NCBI GenBank assembly: GCA_027045875.1
Contig: JALUAG010000044.1
Location: 1-55,497 of the forward strand
Direction: 5' to 3'
Origin: Alphaproteobacteria bacterium
GTDB taxonomy: Bacteria > Pseudomonadota > Alphaproteobacteria > Geminicoccales > Geminicoccaceae
Length of the DNA: 55,497 nt
Each line of letters begins with the position of its first letter. Within the stretch, counting starts at the first letter, position 1. The notes beneath the pieces were generated by a model. The model was not told the origin of the DNA, ran no database searches, and saw only the letters and a list, made by a program, of their open reading frames with translations. Positions 24,963 through 34,310 of the stretch are shown here, piece after piece. Position numbers and translations under genes: made by a program.

Positions 24963-26170
24963 TGCCCGTCTTCCGTTTCCGGGCGCTGGGCGCGGGAGGA
25001 GAGACGGTCCGGGGCAGGATCGAGGCCGCCGACGAGCGCAGCGCCCTCGACCGTCTCAAGGCCCGCGGTCTGATCCCGATCCAGGCGCGACCCGCCGGCC
25101 GCGGCTGGCGGATGCTGGGCCCGGTGCTGGCGCGCCGCGACCGCGGCCGGCTCGTGACCATGCTCACCCGCGAACTGACCCTGCTGCTGGGGGCCGGAGA
25201 GCGGCTCGAGCGGGCGCTGGGCGTGGTCGCCGAAGGCCACGGCGACCGCGTGATGGCGGAGATGCTGGCGACGGTCCGGCAGCAGGTCCGCTCGGGCGTC
25301 GCTCTGAGCCGTGCGCTCGCGGGCTTTCCGGAGCTGTTCGACGGTGCCTATCTGGCGGCGGTCGCCGCCGGCGAGGCCGCGGGCCGGCTGCCGCAGGCCC
25401 TCGATCACCTGGCGGAGCTGCGCGAACGGCGCGAGCGCTTCCGCCGCCAGGTGCAGGCGGCCCTCTACTATCCCGCGGTCCTGCTGGTGGCGGGTTTTCT
25501 TTCCATCGGCTTCATCCTGGGCGTGGTGGTGCCGGAGCTGGCGGTACTGGTGGGCGAGCGGCGGGCCGAGCTGCCGTTCGCCGCACGCCTCGTCTTCGCC
25601 GCCTCCGATCTGCTGCGCGGGCGCTTCGATCTCCTGGCCGGCGGGACCCTCCTGGGCCTCGTGCTGCTGCTGCTCCTCGCGCGTCTGCCGGCGGTGGCCC
25701 GTTTCGCGGATCGGCTCGCGCTCGGCGCGCCCGGTCTGCGCGGCCTCGCCCGCGAGCGCGCGACGGCGGAATTCACCCGCGGTCTCGCCTTGCTGCTGGA
25801 GGGCGGTCTCGAGCTCCCCAACGCGGTCTGGCTCACCCGCGGCATGCTGGCCAACCGCCATGCCGCCGGGGCGGTGGCGCAGGTGGCAAGGGGCCTGCGC
25901 GAGGGCCGGCGGTTCGCGGACTGCCTGGCCGAGGCCGGGTTCCTCGCCCCGCTCGCCCTGCGCCTCCTGCGCACCGGTGAGGAAAGCGGCCGGCTCCAGG
26001 CCACGGCGGCCTTTCTCGCCGAGCGCTTCGAGGAGCGGCTGGCGGAGCGTCTGAAGCGGCTCGTGCAGGTCCTGGAACCGGTCCTCATCGTGCTCCTGGG
26101 CGTTCTCGTCGCCGGCATCATCGGTGCCGTCCTGTCGGCCCTCCTTTCCCTCAACAGGCTGGCCCTCTAG
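24962..26170 (+). CDS. gspF: Type II secretion inner membrane protein GspF
   Basis: 402 residues, two GspF repeats. N-terminal MPVFRFRALGAGGE and the repeat motif AALYYPAVLLVAGFLSIG precede the first span; the C-terminal repeat ends LEPVLIVLLGVLVAGIIGAVL. It is the polytopic platform protein that interacts with GspE and GspL. The start overlaps the gspE stop (TGATG). Confidence 0.94.
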   Translation: MPVFRFRALGAGGETVRGRIEAADERSALDRLKARGLIPIQARPAGRGWRMLGPVLARRDRGRLVTMLTRELTLLLGAGERLERALGVVAEGHGDRVMAEMLATVRQQVRSGVALSRALAGFPELFDGAYLAAVAAGEAAGRLPQALDHLAELRERRERFRRQVQAALYYPAVLLVAGFLSIGFILGVVVPELAVLVGERRAELPFAARLVFAASDLLRGRFDLLAGGTLLGLVLLLLLARLPAVARFADRLALGAPGLRGLARERATAEFTRGLALLLEGGLELPNAVWLTRGMLANRHAAGAVAQVARGLREGRRFADCLAEAGFLAPLALRLLRTGEESGRLQATAAFLAERFEERLAERLKRLVQVLEPVLIVLLGVLVAGIIGAVLSALLSLNRLAL

Positions 26171-26264
26171 AAGGAGGGAAATCGTGCGAGGGAGGGAATA
26201 AGGCCGCCCCGCTCCGCGTCTGTTGCTTGGTTCGCGCGGGGGAAGAAGACGGACTTACAAGCGC

Positions 26265-26717
26265 ATGCGCGGTAGACGATTGCGGAAGCGGGAACGAACC
26301 CGGGAACGGTCGGAAATTCTGGTGGCACTGGCGGTCGCTCTCCTTGCCACGGCCGGAACGGTCGAGGCGGGCGGCGTTCCGGAACGCGCGATCGACGGCG
26401 ACGCCTATCGGGCGATCGTCGAACGTCCGCTCTTCCGTCCGGGACGGCGCCCCGAACCTGCAGCCCTGGTGGAGGCCGCGGCGGCGCCGTTCGATCCCGC
26501 ACCCGAGCCGGCAACCGTCTATCCCGAGCTGGAGTTCCTCGGCACCGTCGAACGCAACGGCCGCATCATCGCCCTCGTGGCGCTGCCCGGCCGTGCCGAA
26601 CCGCTCCGCCTGACCGTCGGCTCGGACATCGAGGGCTGGCGGGTGACCCGCGTCGAGCCCACCAGACTCGTGATCGAGAGCGAGACGGCATACGAGGAAT
26701 ACACTATCCTCGAATAG
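26265..26717 (+). CDS. gspC: Short GspC-like type II secretion protein
   Basis: 150 residues: a basic N-terminus, one membrane span (LVALAVALLATAG), a proline-alanine linker and a homology-region-like beta domain (LEFLGTVERNGRIIALVAL to ESETAYEEYTIL). The C-terminal PDZ or coiled-coil domain of classical GspC is absent. GspC links the inner-membrane platform to the secretin. Placed 94 bases after gspF and before gspG rather than first in the operon. The ATG at 26265 is chosen over an earlier start in non-coding-looking sequence; the ribosome site is weak. Confidence 0.72.
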   Translation: MRGRRLRKRERTRERSEILVALAVALLATAGTVEAGGVPERAIDGDAYRAIVERPLFRPGRRPEPAALVEAAAAPFDPAPEPATVYPELEFLGTVERNGRIIALVALPGRAEPLRLTVGSDIEGWRVTRVEPTRLVIESETAYEEYTILE

Positions 26718-26789
26718 CATCGCCGGCGCGGCCGCGGGGGACGAATGGCGACCACCGATCCGGCAGACGGAAGCGGAAGAGGAGTTTTC

Positions 26790-27236
26790 ATGACGCAGCG
26801 GCCTCGCGCCGGGCGCCGGAGCGGCGGCGAACACGGGTTCACCCTCCTCGAGCTCCTCGTGGTGCTGGCGGTGCTGGCCCTCCTCGCCGGACTGGTGGCA
26901 CCGCGGGTGATGAGCTATCTGGGCGGCGCCCGTCAGGACACGGCACGGCTGCAGATCGACCGGCTGGCCACGGTGCTCGATTTCTACCGGCTCGACGTCG
27001 GCTCCTACCCGACCACCGAGCAGGGGCTGGCGGCATTGATCGAGGCGCCGCCCGGGGTCGAGGGCTGGCGCGGTCCCTATCTCGACGAAAGGGAGCCGCC
27101 CCGCGATCCCTGGGGCAATCCGTTCGTCTATCGCGCACCCGGGGAGGAACGGCCGTTCGAGCTCCTGTCCCTCGGGGCCGACGGGCGGCCGGGCGGCGAA
27201 GGTGAAGATGCGGACATCTCGAACGCCGAGCGCTGA
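26790..27236 (+). CDS. gspG: Major pseudopilin GspG
   Basis: 148 residues. Prepilin peptidase site G16-F17 followed by FTLLELLVVL with the +5 glutamate E21. The body has the GspG signature LDVGSYPTTEQGLAALIEAP and the calcium-site region near DPWGNPF. The ATG at 26790 has AGAGGAG upstream; an earlier ATG at 26745 is less likely. It polymerises into the secretion pseudopilus. Confidence 0.95.
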   Translation: MTQRPRAGRRSGGEHGFTLLELLVVLAVLALLAGLVAPRVMSYLGGARQDTARLQIDRLATVLDFYRLDVGSYPTTEQGLAALIEAPPGVEGWRGPYLDEREPPRDPWGNPFVYRAPGEERPFELLSLGADGRPGGEGEDADISNAER

Positions 27237-27600
27237 GGCGGGGTTCACCCTGCTCGAACTGCTGGTGGTGCTGACGGTGCTGGCGCTGGCCTCGAGCCTG
27301 CTCGTCTATCGCTACGCCGGCGCCGGGAACGATTTCGCCCGCGGGGTGGCGGCGGTCCGCGAGCGCCTCGAGACGGCGCGCGCCGAGGCGATGCGGCGCG
27401 GCCGTCCCCGCCGGGTGACCGCGGAAGAGCTGGCGGCGGCTGCCCCCGGGCTCCGCATCGGCGGGGCGCCGGAAGCGGCGGTGACCTTCCTGCCCGACGG
27501 TACCTCCTCGGGCGGCGCCTTTCTTCTCGTTTCGGAGGCGCGCTCGGCGCGGCTGGAGATCGACTGGCTGACGGGGAGGACGATGTCCGGTGAACCGTGA
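27208..27600 (+). CDS. gspH: Minor pseudopilin GspH
   Basis: 130 residues. Processing site G12-F13 and FTLLELLVVL with E17 at +5; beta-rich end with the VTFLPDGTSSGG turn typical of GspH. It overlaps the 3' end of gspG by 29 bases. The ATG at 27208 has GAAGGTGAAG in front; a GTG two codons earlier is the alternative. Confidence 0.9.
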   Translation: MRTSRTPSAEAGFTLLELLVVLTVLALASSLLVYRYAGAGNDFARGVAAVRERLETARAEAMRRGRPRRVTAEELAAAAPGLRIGGAPEAAVTFLPDGTSSGGAFLLVSEARSARLEIDWLTGRTMSGEP

Positions 27601-27982
27601 CCACCCCCCCTCGCAGCGAGGTTTCACGGTGCTCGAGGCGCTGGTGGCGATCGCCGTGCTGGGGCTGGTGGCGGTGGGCATCATGCGCCTTCTGGGCGAG
27701 ACGGCGGCGGCCGCGCAGCGCGGCGGGGAGGCGCGGCAGCGGGCGGCGCTCGCCGACGCCCTGTGGCAGCTCGCACGGCTCGACGCGGCCGATCCGGAGA
27801 CCATCGAGGCGATGATGCCCGAAGGGTTCGGCTGGAGCCTCGAACGGTCGCCCTACGCGGACCCTGCCGGCGCGGAGGAGGAGGGCGGGGGTGCGCTTTC
27901 CGGGCTCGAGCGGGTGACGGTCACGGTGACCGATGGCGGCGGTCGCCGCTTCGTCCTGCACAGTCTCGACTACCGGCCATGA
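27590..27982 (+). CDS. gspI: Minor pseudopilin GspI
   Basis: 130 residues. Processing site G11-F12, then FTVLEALVAIAVL with E16. GTG start within the end of gspH (11-base overlap). Its last strands (RVTVTVTDGGGRRFVLHSL) fit the GspI fold. It forms the pseudopilus tip with GspJ and GspK. Confidence 0.9.
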   Translation: MNRDHPPSQRGFTVLEALVAIAVLGLVAVGIMRLLGETAAAAQRGGEARQRAALADALWQLARLDAADPETIEAMMPEGFGWSLERSPYADPAGAEEEGGGALSGLERVTVTVTDGGGRRFVLHSLDYRP

Positions 27983-28629
27983 AACCGCGATCCGCCGGCT
28001 TCACCCTGCTCGAAGTGCTGGTCGCCACGGCCCTCCTGGCCTTGCTCGGCCTCGCGCTGCTCGGTCTCGTGCGCACCACCGCGAGCCTGTCCGCGGACAT
28101 CCGGGAGCGGCTCGCCGGGGCCGCCGATCTCGATGCCGCCCGACGACTGATGGCGGAGCGCATCGGCCGTGCGCTGCCCGTGCGCTTCGCCACCGAGAAC
28201 GGGACCGCCCTGGCGTTCCGCGGCGGAACGCGATCGGTCCGCCTGCTGACCGCCGAACCCCCCTATTCCCGCCTCGCGGGGCTGGCGGCCTGGGAATTCG
28301 CGTTCGCGGACACCGGCGACGGCACGCTGGTGAGGGTCCGGGTGGCACCGGCGGCACCGGTGAGCGATCCCTTCCGGGCTCTCGAGGAGAGCCCGTGGCG
28401 GCGGCTGGCGGTTTTCGCGGGTCGCCTGCATCTCGCGTATCTGGACGGTCCCGGCGGTGACGGGTCCCCTCGCTGGGTGCGGGAGTGGGAGCGCCGGACG
28501 GATCCGCCGCGGGCGCTGCGCATCGCCGCCGAAGGGGGCGGCTGGCCGCCCCTGATCGTGCCCCTGCGGATTCCCGAGATCGGCGGCTGTGCCGGCGAAG
28601 CCACGGGAGCCCCGGCATGTCCGTCCTAG
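27979..28629 (+). CDS. gspJ: Minor pseudopilin GspJ
   Basis: 216 residues. Processing site G7-F8, then FTLLEVLVATALLALLGL with E12, followed by the longer beta-rich body of GspJ, including WEFAFADTGDGTLVRVRVAP. Its ATG overlaps the gspI stop by 4 bases, and its end overlaps gspK by 13 bases. Confidence 0.9.
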   Translation: MKPRSAGFTLLEVLVATALLALLGLALLGLVRTTASLSADIRERLAGAADLDAARRLMAERIGRALPVRFATENGTALAFRGGTRSVRLLTAEPPYSRLAGLAAWEFAFADTGDGTLVRVRVAPAAPVSDPFRALEESPWRRLAVFAGRLHLAYLDGPGGDGSPRWVREWERRTDPPRALRIAAEGGGWPPLIVPLRIPEIGGCAGEATGAPACPS

Positions 28630-29468
28630 ACCGCTCCGGCGCGCCGGGCCGGTCGCGAGACGAGGCGGGCATGGCGCTGATCATGACCCTCTGGATCCTG
28701 ACCGCGGTGGCGGCGATGATGGCGCCACTCGCGGTGGGTGCCCGTCAGGAGGGCATGCGCGGCCTGCGCGCGGTCGAGGATGTGACCCTGCGGGCGGCGA
28801 TCGACGCCGCCTTGGCGCGGGCGCTGGCAGAGATCGCCGCCGACCGGTGGGATGCGGGCGAGGAGCGGCGCTGGCACTGGGAGGGGGTCGGGCTCCGCTA
28901 CCGGATCACCGGAGAGAGCGGCCGGGTCGACCTCAACGCCGCCTCGCCGGCCGCGCTCGAGGCGCTGTTCGCCGCCCACGGTCTCGACGGGGCGACGGCG
29001 GAGACGCTTCGCGAGCGGCTGCTGGCCCGGCGCCGTGTGCCGGAGGCGGCCGCGGACGGAGGGAGAGCCCCGGGCGATCCGACCGATGCCGGATCCGGCC
29101 CGCTGCGCCATCCTGCCGAGTTGCGCCCCCTGCTCGAGGAGCTGCCGGGAGCCGATCCGTCCCTGTTCGGACGGATGCTGCCGGACATCACCGTCTGGAC
29201 GGCGGCGCCGGTTCCCGCCGCGCACCTCGCGCGCCCGGCGGTGCGCGCGCAGCTCGAACGGTTCGGCGCCCTCTCCCGCCAGGGGCAAACCGGGAAGACG
29301 CCGGCCGGCGGGCGCGATCCGGCGGCCGTCTATCGCATCGACATCCGGGCGGAGTTCCAGGGCGGAGCGGCGCGACGGACCCTCGCGGTGGTGGCACGGA
29401 CGGCCGACGGCTGGCGCATCCGCGAATGGATGGCCCCCCTCGCCCCGGAGGAGGGGTCCGATGAGTGA
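28617..29468 (+). CDS. gspK: Minor pseudopilin GspK
   Basis: 283 residues. The leader ends at G18-M19, and the hydrophobic helix is MALIMTLWILTAVAAMM; position +5 is methionine, not glutamate, as is normal for the tip subunit GspK. The segment ESGRVDLNAASPAALEALF is the SAM-like alpha domain typical of this protein. It caps the pseudopilus. Overlaps both neighbours. Confidence 0.92.
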   Translation: MSVLDRSGAPGRSRDEAGMALIMTLWILTAVAAMMAPLAVGARQEGMRGLRAVEDVTLRAAIDAALARALAEIAADRWDAGEERRWHWEGVGLRYRITGESGRVDLNAASPAALEALFAAHGLDGATAETLRERLLARRRVPEAAADGGRAPGDPTDAGSGPLRHPAELRPLLEELPGADPSLFGRMLPDITVWTAAPVPAAHLARPAVRAQLERFGALSRQGQTGKTPAGGRDPAAVYRIDIRAEFQGGAARRTLAVVARTADGWRIREWMAPLAPEEGSDE

Positions 29469-30585
29469 TCGCCGTCTTCCGGGTGGCCCGCCGGCCGGCA
29501 CCAGTGCGGCCGGCTTCGCGATCGCCGCCGACCGGCGCCTTCGCCTGCGGCGGTCGGTGCTGATCCTGCTCGCCGGCGACGGCGGGCTGCGGGCCTGGCT
29601 GCGGCGCGGCGAGAAGGTGGAAGCGCTCGGCAGGCTCGCGGAAGGGGCCCCGGAAACGCGGACCGGCGAGGGGCTGGCCGGTCTCCTGCGGCGGCTGGCC
29701 GGCAGCCGGCGTCGGCGATCGGTGACCGTGGTGCTGCGCCTCGGCGCCAACGCCGGTCTGGTGCGCGAGGATCTCCTGCCGCGGCGGGCGGCGCGGAATC
29801 TCGGCCGGATTCTCGCCCACCGCATCGACCTGCTGACCCCCTGGCCGGCCGACGAGGCGATCTTCACCTGCTGGAACCTCAGGCGGCGCGAGGGCGGACG
29901 CATCGCGGTGACGGTGGCGGTGGCGAGGAAGGCGCAGGTGGACGCGGCCCTGACCGCGCTCGCCCGTTTCGATCTGCGGCCCGACATCGTCGATTTCGTG
30001 GTGGATGCACCCACCGCGCCGCCGCGCTTCGATCTCCTGCTGCCGCCGCCGGAAAGCCGCCTGCCGGCGATCGTGCGGGGCGCGACGGTGGCGGCGCTCG
30101 CTCTGCTCCTTCTGGCCGGTGTGCGGCTCGGGTTCGAGCTCGCGGCGGTGGAAAGCCGCATCAATGCCGGGCAGATCCGTCTCGAACTGCTGCGCCGCGA
30201 ACTCGCCGCGAGAACGCCGGTCCGGCCGGAGGCGGACGCTCCCGGCACCGAGGCGGAGCTGGTGCGCGAGCTCGGGGCCGAGCGCGCGTCGCCCCTGCGG
30301 CTGGTGGACGCGATGAGCCGCCTGCTCCCCGACGAGGTGTGGCTCGAAAGCCTGCGGATGGAGGGAAGGAAGGTGGAGATCCGGGGGGTCGCGCGGGATA
30401 CCGCGGCGCTCGCGCGTCTCTTCGAAGCCTCCCCGGACTTCTCCGGGCTGCGCTTCACCGCGCCGGCGGTCCGGGTCGAGGAGGCGGGCGGCGAAGGTGG
30501 GCCGATGGTCCGTTTCGGCCTCGGCGTCGAGGCCGGCGGCGGGCTGCTCCTCGATGCCGCCACGGCGGTGGAGACGGCGCGATGA
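29461..30585 (+). CDS. gspL: Type II secretion protein GspL (PilM/PilN-like)
   Basis: 374 residues. A cytoplasmic part (1-195) ends in the segment FDLRPDIVDFVV, then a membrane span (GATVAALALLLLAGV) and a periplasmic ferredoxin-like domain with LVDAMSRLLPDEVWLESLRM, which is PilN/GspL-like. GspL binds GspE and couples ATPase work to the platform. Starts 8 bases before the end of gspK and runs 4 bases into gspM. Confidence 0.85.
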   Translation: MSDRRLPGGPPAGTSAAGFAIAADRRLRLRRSVLILLAGDGGLRAWLRRGEKVEALGRLAEGAPETRTGEGLAGLLRRLAGSRRRRSVTVVLRLGANAGLVREDLLPRRAARNLGRILAHRIDLLTPWPADEAIFTCWNLRRREGGRIAVTVAVARKAQVDAALTALARFDLRPDIVDFVVDAPTAPPRFDLLLPPPESRLPAIVRGATVAALALLLLAGVRLGFELAAVESRINAGQIRLELLRRELAARTPVRPEADAPGTEAELVRELGAERASPLRLVDAMSRLLPDEVWLESLRMEGRKVEIRGVARDTAALARLFEASPDFSGLRFTAPAVRVEEAGGEGGPMVRFGLGVEAGGGLLLDAATAVETAR

Positions 30586-31139
30586 CCCTCGGCCCGACCG
30601 CTGCATCCTCCGCCGCGCCGCGCCTCTGGCCCTGGCTGCTGCTCCTGCTGCTCGCCGCCCTGCTGCTGGCCGGGGGGTGGAGCTATCTCGAACAGCGCCG
30701 GGGATATCTGGGCCTTCTCGAAAGGCGGATCGGCGAGGTCGAGCGCCGTCTCGCCGACGCCGGCGGGTCGGGTGCGGCCCGGGCCGTGGCACCGGCGCGG
30801 CCGGCGGGGGACGCGGCCTTCAAGGCCGCCAGCGAGACCCTGGCGGCGGCCGAACTGCAGAGCCGGCTCACCACCATGATCGCAGCCGCCGGCGCCGAGC
30901 TGCAGAGCGTACGCTTCCTCGACGCCGAGGACCGGCCGCCCTTCCGCATGATCCGCCTGCGGGCACGTTTTCTCGCCGACCACGGCGCCCTGCGAGAGAT
31001 GCTGCTCGCCTTCGACAGGCATCGGCCGCCGCTGTTTCCGGACGTCTTCTCCGTGCAGGCGCGGGAGGGCGGTACCCGGCTCGTGGTGGAGATGGAGGTT
31101 TCGGCGCTCGCCCGCATCGCGGAGGGGGAGGCCGACTAG
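30582..31139 (+). CDS. gspM: Type II secretion protein GspM
   Basis: 185 residues: one N-terminal span (WPWLLLLLLAALLLAGGW), a coiled coil (LLERRIGEVERRLADAG), and a ferredoxin-like periplasmic domain (ELQSRLTTMIAAAGAELQSV). This is the PilO/GspM arrangement; it pairs with GspL. Overlaps gspL by 4 bases. Confidence 0.85.
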   Translation: MTLGPTAASSAAPRLWPWLLLLLLAALLLAGGWSYLEQRRGYLGLLERRIGEVERRLADAGGSGAARAVAPARPAGDAAFKAASETLAAAELQSRLTTMIAAAGAELQSVRFLDAEDRPPFRMIRLRARFLADHGALREMLLAFDRHRPPLFPDVFSVQAREGGTRLVVEMEVSALARIAEGEAD

Positions 31140-31279
31140 GAGAGGCGTTTACTGGGGGAGTCCCTCGTCATAGGCTGGCCCCGCGGATCGCCGGCGTCCC
31201 GGGGAGGGAGCGGGGCATCCGGCCACGGGCCTGCCACGGCGAAGGAACAACACGACATACCGCTCAGGTAGGGACGATC

Positions 31280-33514
31280 ATGCGTGTCAGGTCGCTGCTT
31301 CGGGTGCGCTTCGCACCTCTGCTGCTCGTCTTGCTGGCCGTCGGCGGCTGCGCCCAGACCGGGCGACCGGGCTCCACCGCCCTCGACCGCACCCTGCAGG
31401 ACCTCAGCTTCGAGGTTCCGGGGGCGCCGCGGCTGGCCGCGGACGAGAGGGCGGCCGGCAGCGGGCCCGCGGCCGGGCGCGCGACGCGGTCGGAGGTCTA
31501 CCTCGGCCAGAAGCCGACACCCCCCTCGGGACGGGAGGGCATCGCCCTGCGCCGGACTCCCGAGGGCATCCAGCTCAACCTCCAGGACGCCGACATCACC
31601 GAGGTCGCCAAGATCGTCCTCGGTGACGTGCTGGGGGTGAACTTCACCGTCGATCCCGCCGTGCAGGGGACGGTGACGATCGCCAGCGTGCGGCCGCTGG
31701 CGGAGCGGGATCTGCTCGCCCTCCTCGAGACCGTGCTGCGGATGCAGGGTGCCGCCCTCGTGGACCTCGACGGCGGCTACGCGGTCGTGCCCGCGGACGC
31801 CGCCGTGGGCGGCAGCGAGGTGGTGCCCCTGGGCGGCGAGCCCCCGCTGCTGCGCCCGGGATACGGTGTCGCGGTGGTCCCGCTGCGGTTCATCAGCGCC
31901 GCCACCGCCGCCAATCTCGTGCAGCCGCTGCTGACCCGGCCCGAGGACATCCGGATCGACGAGGCGCGCAACATCCTCATCGTGCCCGCCGACGGGGTCG
32001 AGCGCCAGTATGTGGTGGACACGCTGGTCGCTCTCGACGTGGACTGGATGGCCGGCCGCTCGGTGGGGCTGTTTCCCCTCCAGCGCTCGACGCCGGAGGC
32101 GATCATTCCGGAGCTCGAGGCGGTGCTCCTCCCGCCGCGCGCCGTAGGCGATGAGCCGCTCATCCGGTTCCTGCCGGTGAAGCGTCTCAATGCGGTGCTG
32201 GCCATCGCCGGCGATCCCCAGCAGATCGTGCGGGTGGAGACCTGGGTGAGCCGGCTCGATCGCGGCAACACGGTGGGCGTGCAGTTCTACGTCTACGAGG
32301 TGAAGAACATGCCGGCCGAGGAGATGGCCAAGCTCCTCAACGCCGCTCTCGCCGATATCGAGAAGCTGGAGGCGGCGGAGAGCGTGGTCGGCGCGGCACC
32401 GGCCCCGGAGCCCGAGCCCGGCCCCGAGTTCGCGGCCGAACCGCCGCTCGTTCCGACGGCGGACGAGGGGGCCAGAGCGGATCTGCTGCGAACCGTCAAG
32501 ATCGTCCCCGACAAGGCCACCAACAAACTTCTGATCCGGGCCACGCCGCAGATCTTCGACATGATCGAGGCCACCCTTCGCCGTCTCGACCGTCCGCCGC
32601 TCCAGGTGCTGATCGAGGCGACCATCGTCGAGGTGCTGCTGACCGACCAGCTCCGCTACGGCGTCCAGTATTTCCTGGATACCGCCAATCTGCGCGTGGG
32701 CTTCAACACCACCGGCACGCCGGGCACCGTTCCCAAGACCGGCCTCGAACCGCTCGCCGTGCTGCCCGGGTTCAACTTCATCTACACCGGCGCCGATGCC
32801 AATATCACCATCCAGGCGCTGTCCAAGCTCACCAAGCTCAGGGTCCTGTCCTCGCCCTCGGTGGTGGTCGAGAACAACCGCGAGGCGCGCCTCAACGTCG
32901 GCGACGACGTGCCCATCATCACCCGCAGCTCGGTCAGCGTCACCGATCCCGACGCGCCCATCGTCAACAACGTCGAATACCGCAGCACCGGCGTCATCCT
33001 CTCGGTGCGGCCGCGGATCAACTCGGAAGGCGTGGTCTCCCTCGCCATTTCCCAGGAGGTCAGCCGTCTCGCCTCCACCGGGGTCCAGACCCTGAACAGC
33101 AATCCGATCATCCAGCAGCGCAAGATCGCGAGCCGGGTCAATGTGCGCAGCGGCCAGACGGTGGTCCTGGGTGGTCTCATCCAGGACAACGACGTCCAGA
33201 ACGAGGAGAAGGTGCCGCTCCTCGGCGACATTCCCCTCCTCGGCGAGCTCTTCAGCAGCACCAACGACACCACTGCCCGCACCGAACTCCTGGTGTTCAT
33301 CACGCCGCGGGTGATCCGCGACGCGGAGGATGCGCGGGCGGTGAGCGAGGAACTCCGCTCGCGAATGCGGGCCTTCGCGCCTCCCAAGCCCGCCGCGCAG
33401 CCGGAAGAGGGGCCCGGAAAAGCGGAGCCGCCGACGCCGGTGGCCCCGCCCGCGAGCGGCGTGCGTCACGAACCGCCGCCGGTGGATGCGGCGGTCGAAG
33501 AAGGAGCGGTGTGA
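31280..33514 (+). CDS. gspD: Type II secretion secretin GspD (lipoprotein)
   Basis: 744 residues. A lipobox LLAVGGC places the lipidated cysteine at C24, so it may reach the outer membrane without a separate pilotin. N0 domain (GIQLNLQDADITEVAKIVLG), N1 and N2 repeats, an N3 domain containing a proline-glutamate-rich insert, and the secretin core ending VPLLGDIPLLGELF and LLVFITPRVI. A proline-rich tail of about 45 residues follows. It is the outer-membrane channel. Preceded by a 140-base gap, so it may have its own promoter, and overlaps the peptidase gene by 4 bases. Confidence 0.95.
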   Translation: MRVRSLLRVRFAPLLLVLLAVGGCAQTGRPGSTALDRTLQDLSFEVPGAPRLAADERAAGSGPAAGRATRSEVYLGQKPTPPSGREGIALRRTPEGIQLNLQDADITEVAKIVLGDVLGVNFTVDPAVQGTVTIASVRPLAERDLLALLETVLRMQGAALVDLDGGYAVVPADAAVGGSEVVPLGGEPPLLRPGYGVAVVPLRFISAATAANLVQPLLTRPEDIRIDEARNILIVPADGVERQYVVDTLVALDVDWMAGRSVGLFPLQRSTPEAIIPELEAVLLPPRAVGDEPLIRFLPVKRLNAVLAIAGDPQQIVRVETWVSRLDRGNTVGVQFYVYEVKNMPAEEMAKLLNAALADIEKLEAAESVVGAAPAPEPEPGPEFAAEPPLVPTADEGARADLLRTVKIVPDKATNKLLIRATPQIFDMIEATLRRLDRPPLQVLIEATIVEVLLTDQLRYGVQYFLDTANLRVGFNTTGTPGTVPKTGLEPLAVLPGFNFIYTGADANITIQALSKLTKLRVLSSPSVVVENNREARLNVGDDVPIITRSSVSVTDPDAPIVNNVEYRSTGVILSVRPRINSEGVVSLAISQEVSRLASTGVQTLNSNPIIQQRKIASRVNVRSGQTVVLGGLIQDNDVQNEEKVPLLGDIPLLGELFSSTNDTTARTELLVFITPRVIRDAEDARAVSEELRSRMRAFAPPKPAAQPEEGPGKAEPPTPVAPPASGVRHEPPPVDAAVEEGAV

Positions 33515-34266
33515 GCGGGACCTTCGCGGGGGGGCTCGCCGGCCTGCTGCTCGGCGCCGCCGTCGGCAGCTTCCTCGCGACGGTGTTCGCGCGCCGCGGA
33601 GGGGGGCGTTGCGCCTGGGCCATCGGGCGCTCGCGCTGCGACCGGTGCGGTGCCGGGCTGGCCGTCCGCGACCTCCTGCCGGTGGTGAGCTGGCTCCTGC
33701 TTCGGGGGCGCTGCCGCCACTGCGGCGCGCCCATCGCCCTCGCGCATGTCGCCATCGAGGTCGCGGCGGCGGCCATCGGCTTCGCCTCGCTTTTCCTCCT
33801 CGGCTGGCCCGCGGGTGCGCCGGCGGCGCTGCTCGGCTGGACCCTCCTGCTGCTGTCGGCGATCGATTTCGAGGACATGCGCCTGCCGGACGCCCTCACC
33901 CTGCCGCTGCTCGCGGCCGGGCTGCTGCTCTCCCTCGCGCAGGGCGGGCTCCCGCTCTCCCTCGGCCTGCCCCCGCCGACGGCGGCGCTCGCCGGCGCGG
34001 CCGCGGGCGGTCTCGCTCTCGCCGCCCTCGCGTTCCTCTATCGCCGGCTGCGCGGTCGCGAGGGGCTCGGTCTCGGTGATGCGAAGCTGGCCGCCGCCGC
34101 CGGCGCCTGGCTGGGGATCGCCGCCCTGCCGCTCTATTTCCTCCTGTCCGGCCTGCTCGGCATCGCCCTCGCGGTGGCGCTCGGGGCGCTGCGCGATCCG
34201 GCGCGTCGGATCCCGTTCGGACCGGCCCTCGGCACCGCCCTTTGGCTGCTCTTCGTGACCGGCTAG
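33511..34266 (+). CDS. gspO: Prepilin peptidase GspO
   Basis: 251 residues, about eight membrane spans. The zinc tetracysteine is C43-x2-C46 and C68-x2-C71. Catalytic aspartates are in IDFEDMRLPDAL and GLGLGDAKL. It cleaves and N-methylates the pseudopilins encoded upstream. GTG start overlapping the gspD stop (GTGA), so coupling is likely. Confidence 0.92.
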   Translation: MSGTFAGGLAGLLLGAAVGSFLATVFARRGGGRCAWAIGRSRCDRCGAGLAVRDLLPVVSWLLLRGRCRHCGAPIALAHVAIEVAAAAIGFASLFLLGWPAGAPAALLGWTLLLLSAIDFEDMRLPDALTLPLLAAGLLLSLAQGGLPLSLGLPPPTAALAGAAAGGLALAALAFLYRRLRGREGLGLGDAKLAAAAGAWLGIAALPLYFLLSGLLGIALAVALGALRDPARRIPFGPALGTALWLLFVTG

Positions 34267-34310
34267 GAAGGTCCTGCCGGAAGGAGCGCGGATACCCGCG
34301 GAAGGAGCCC

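Noticed and set aside
28626-33469. Long minus-strand frames opposite the type II secretion genes
   Set aside because: Composition is R/H/G rich and follows third-position GC of the true genes; the plus strand has clear pseudopilin and secretin motifs.
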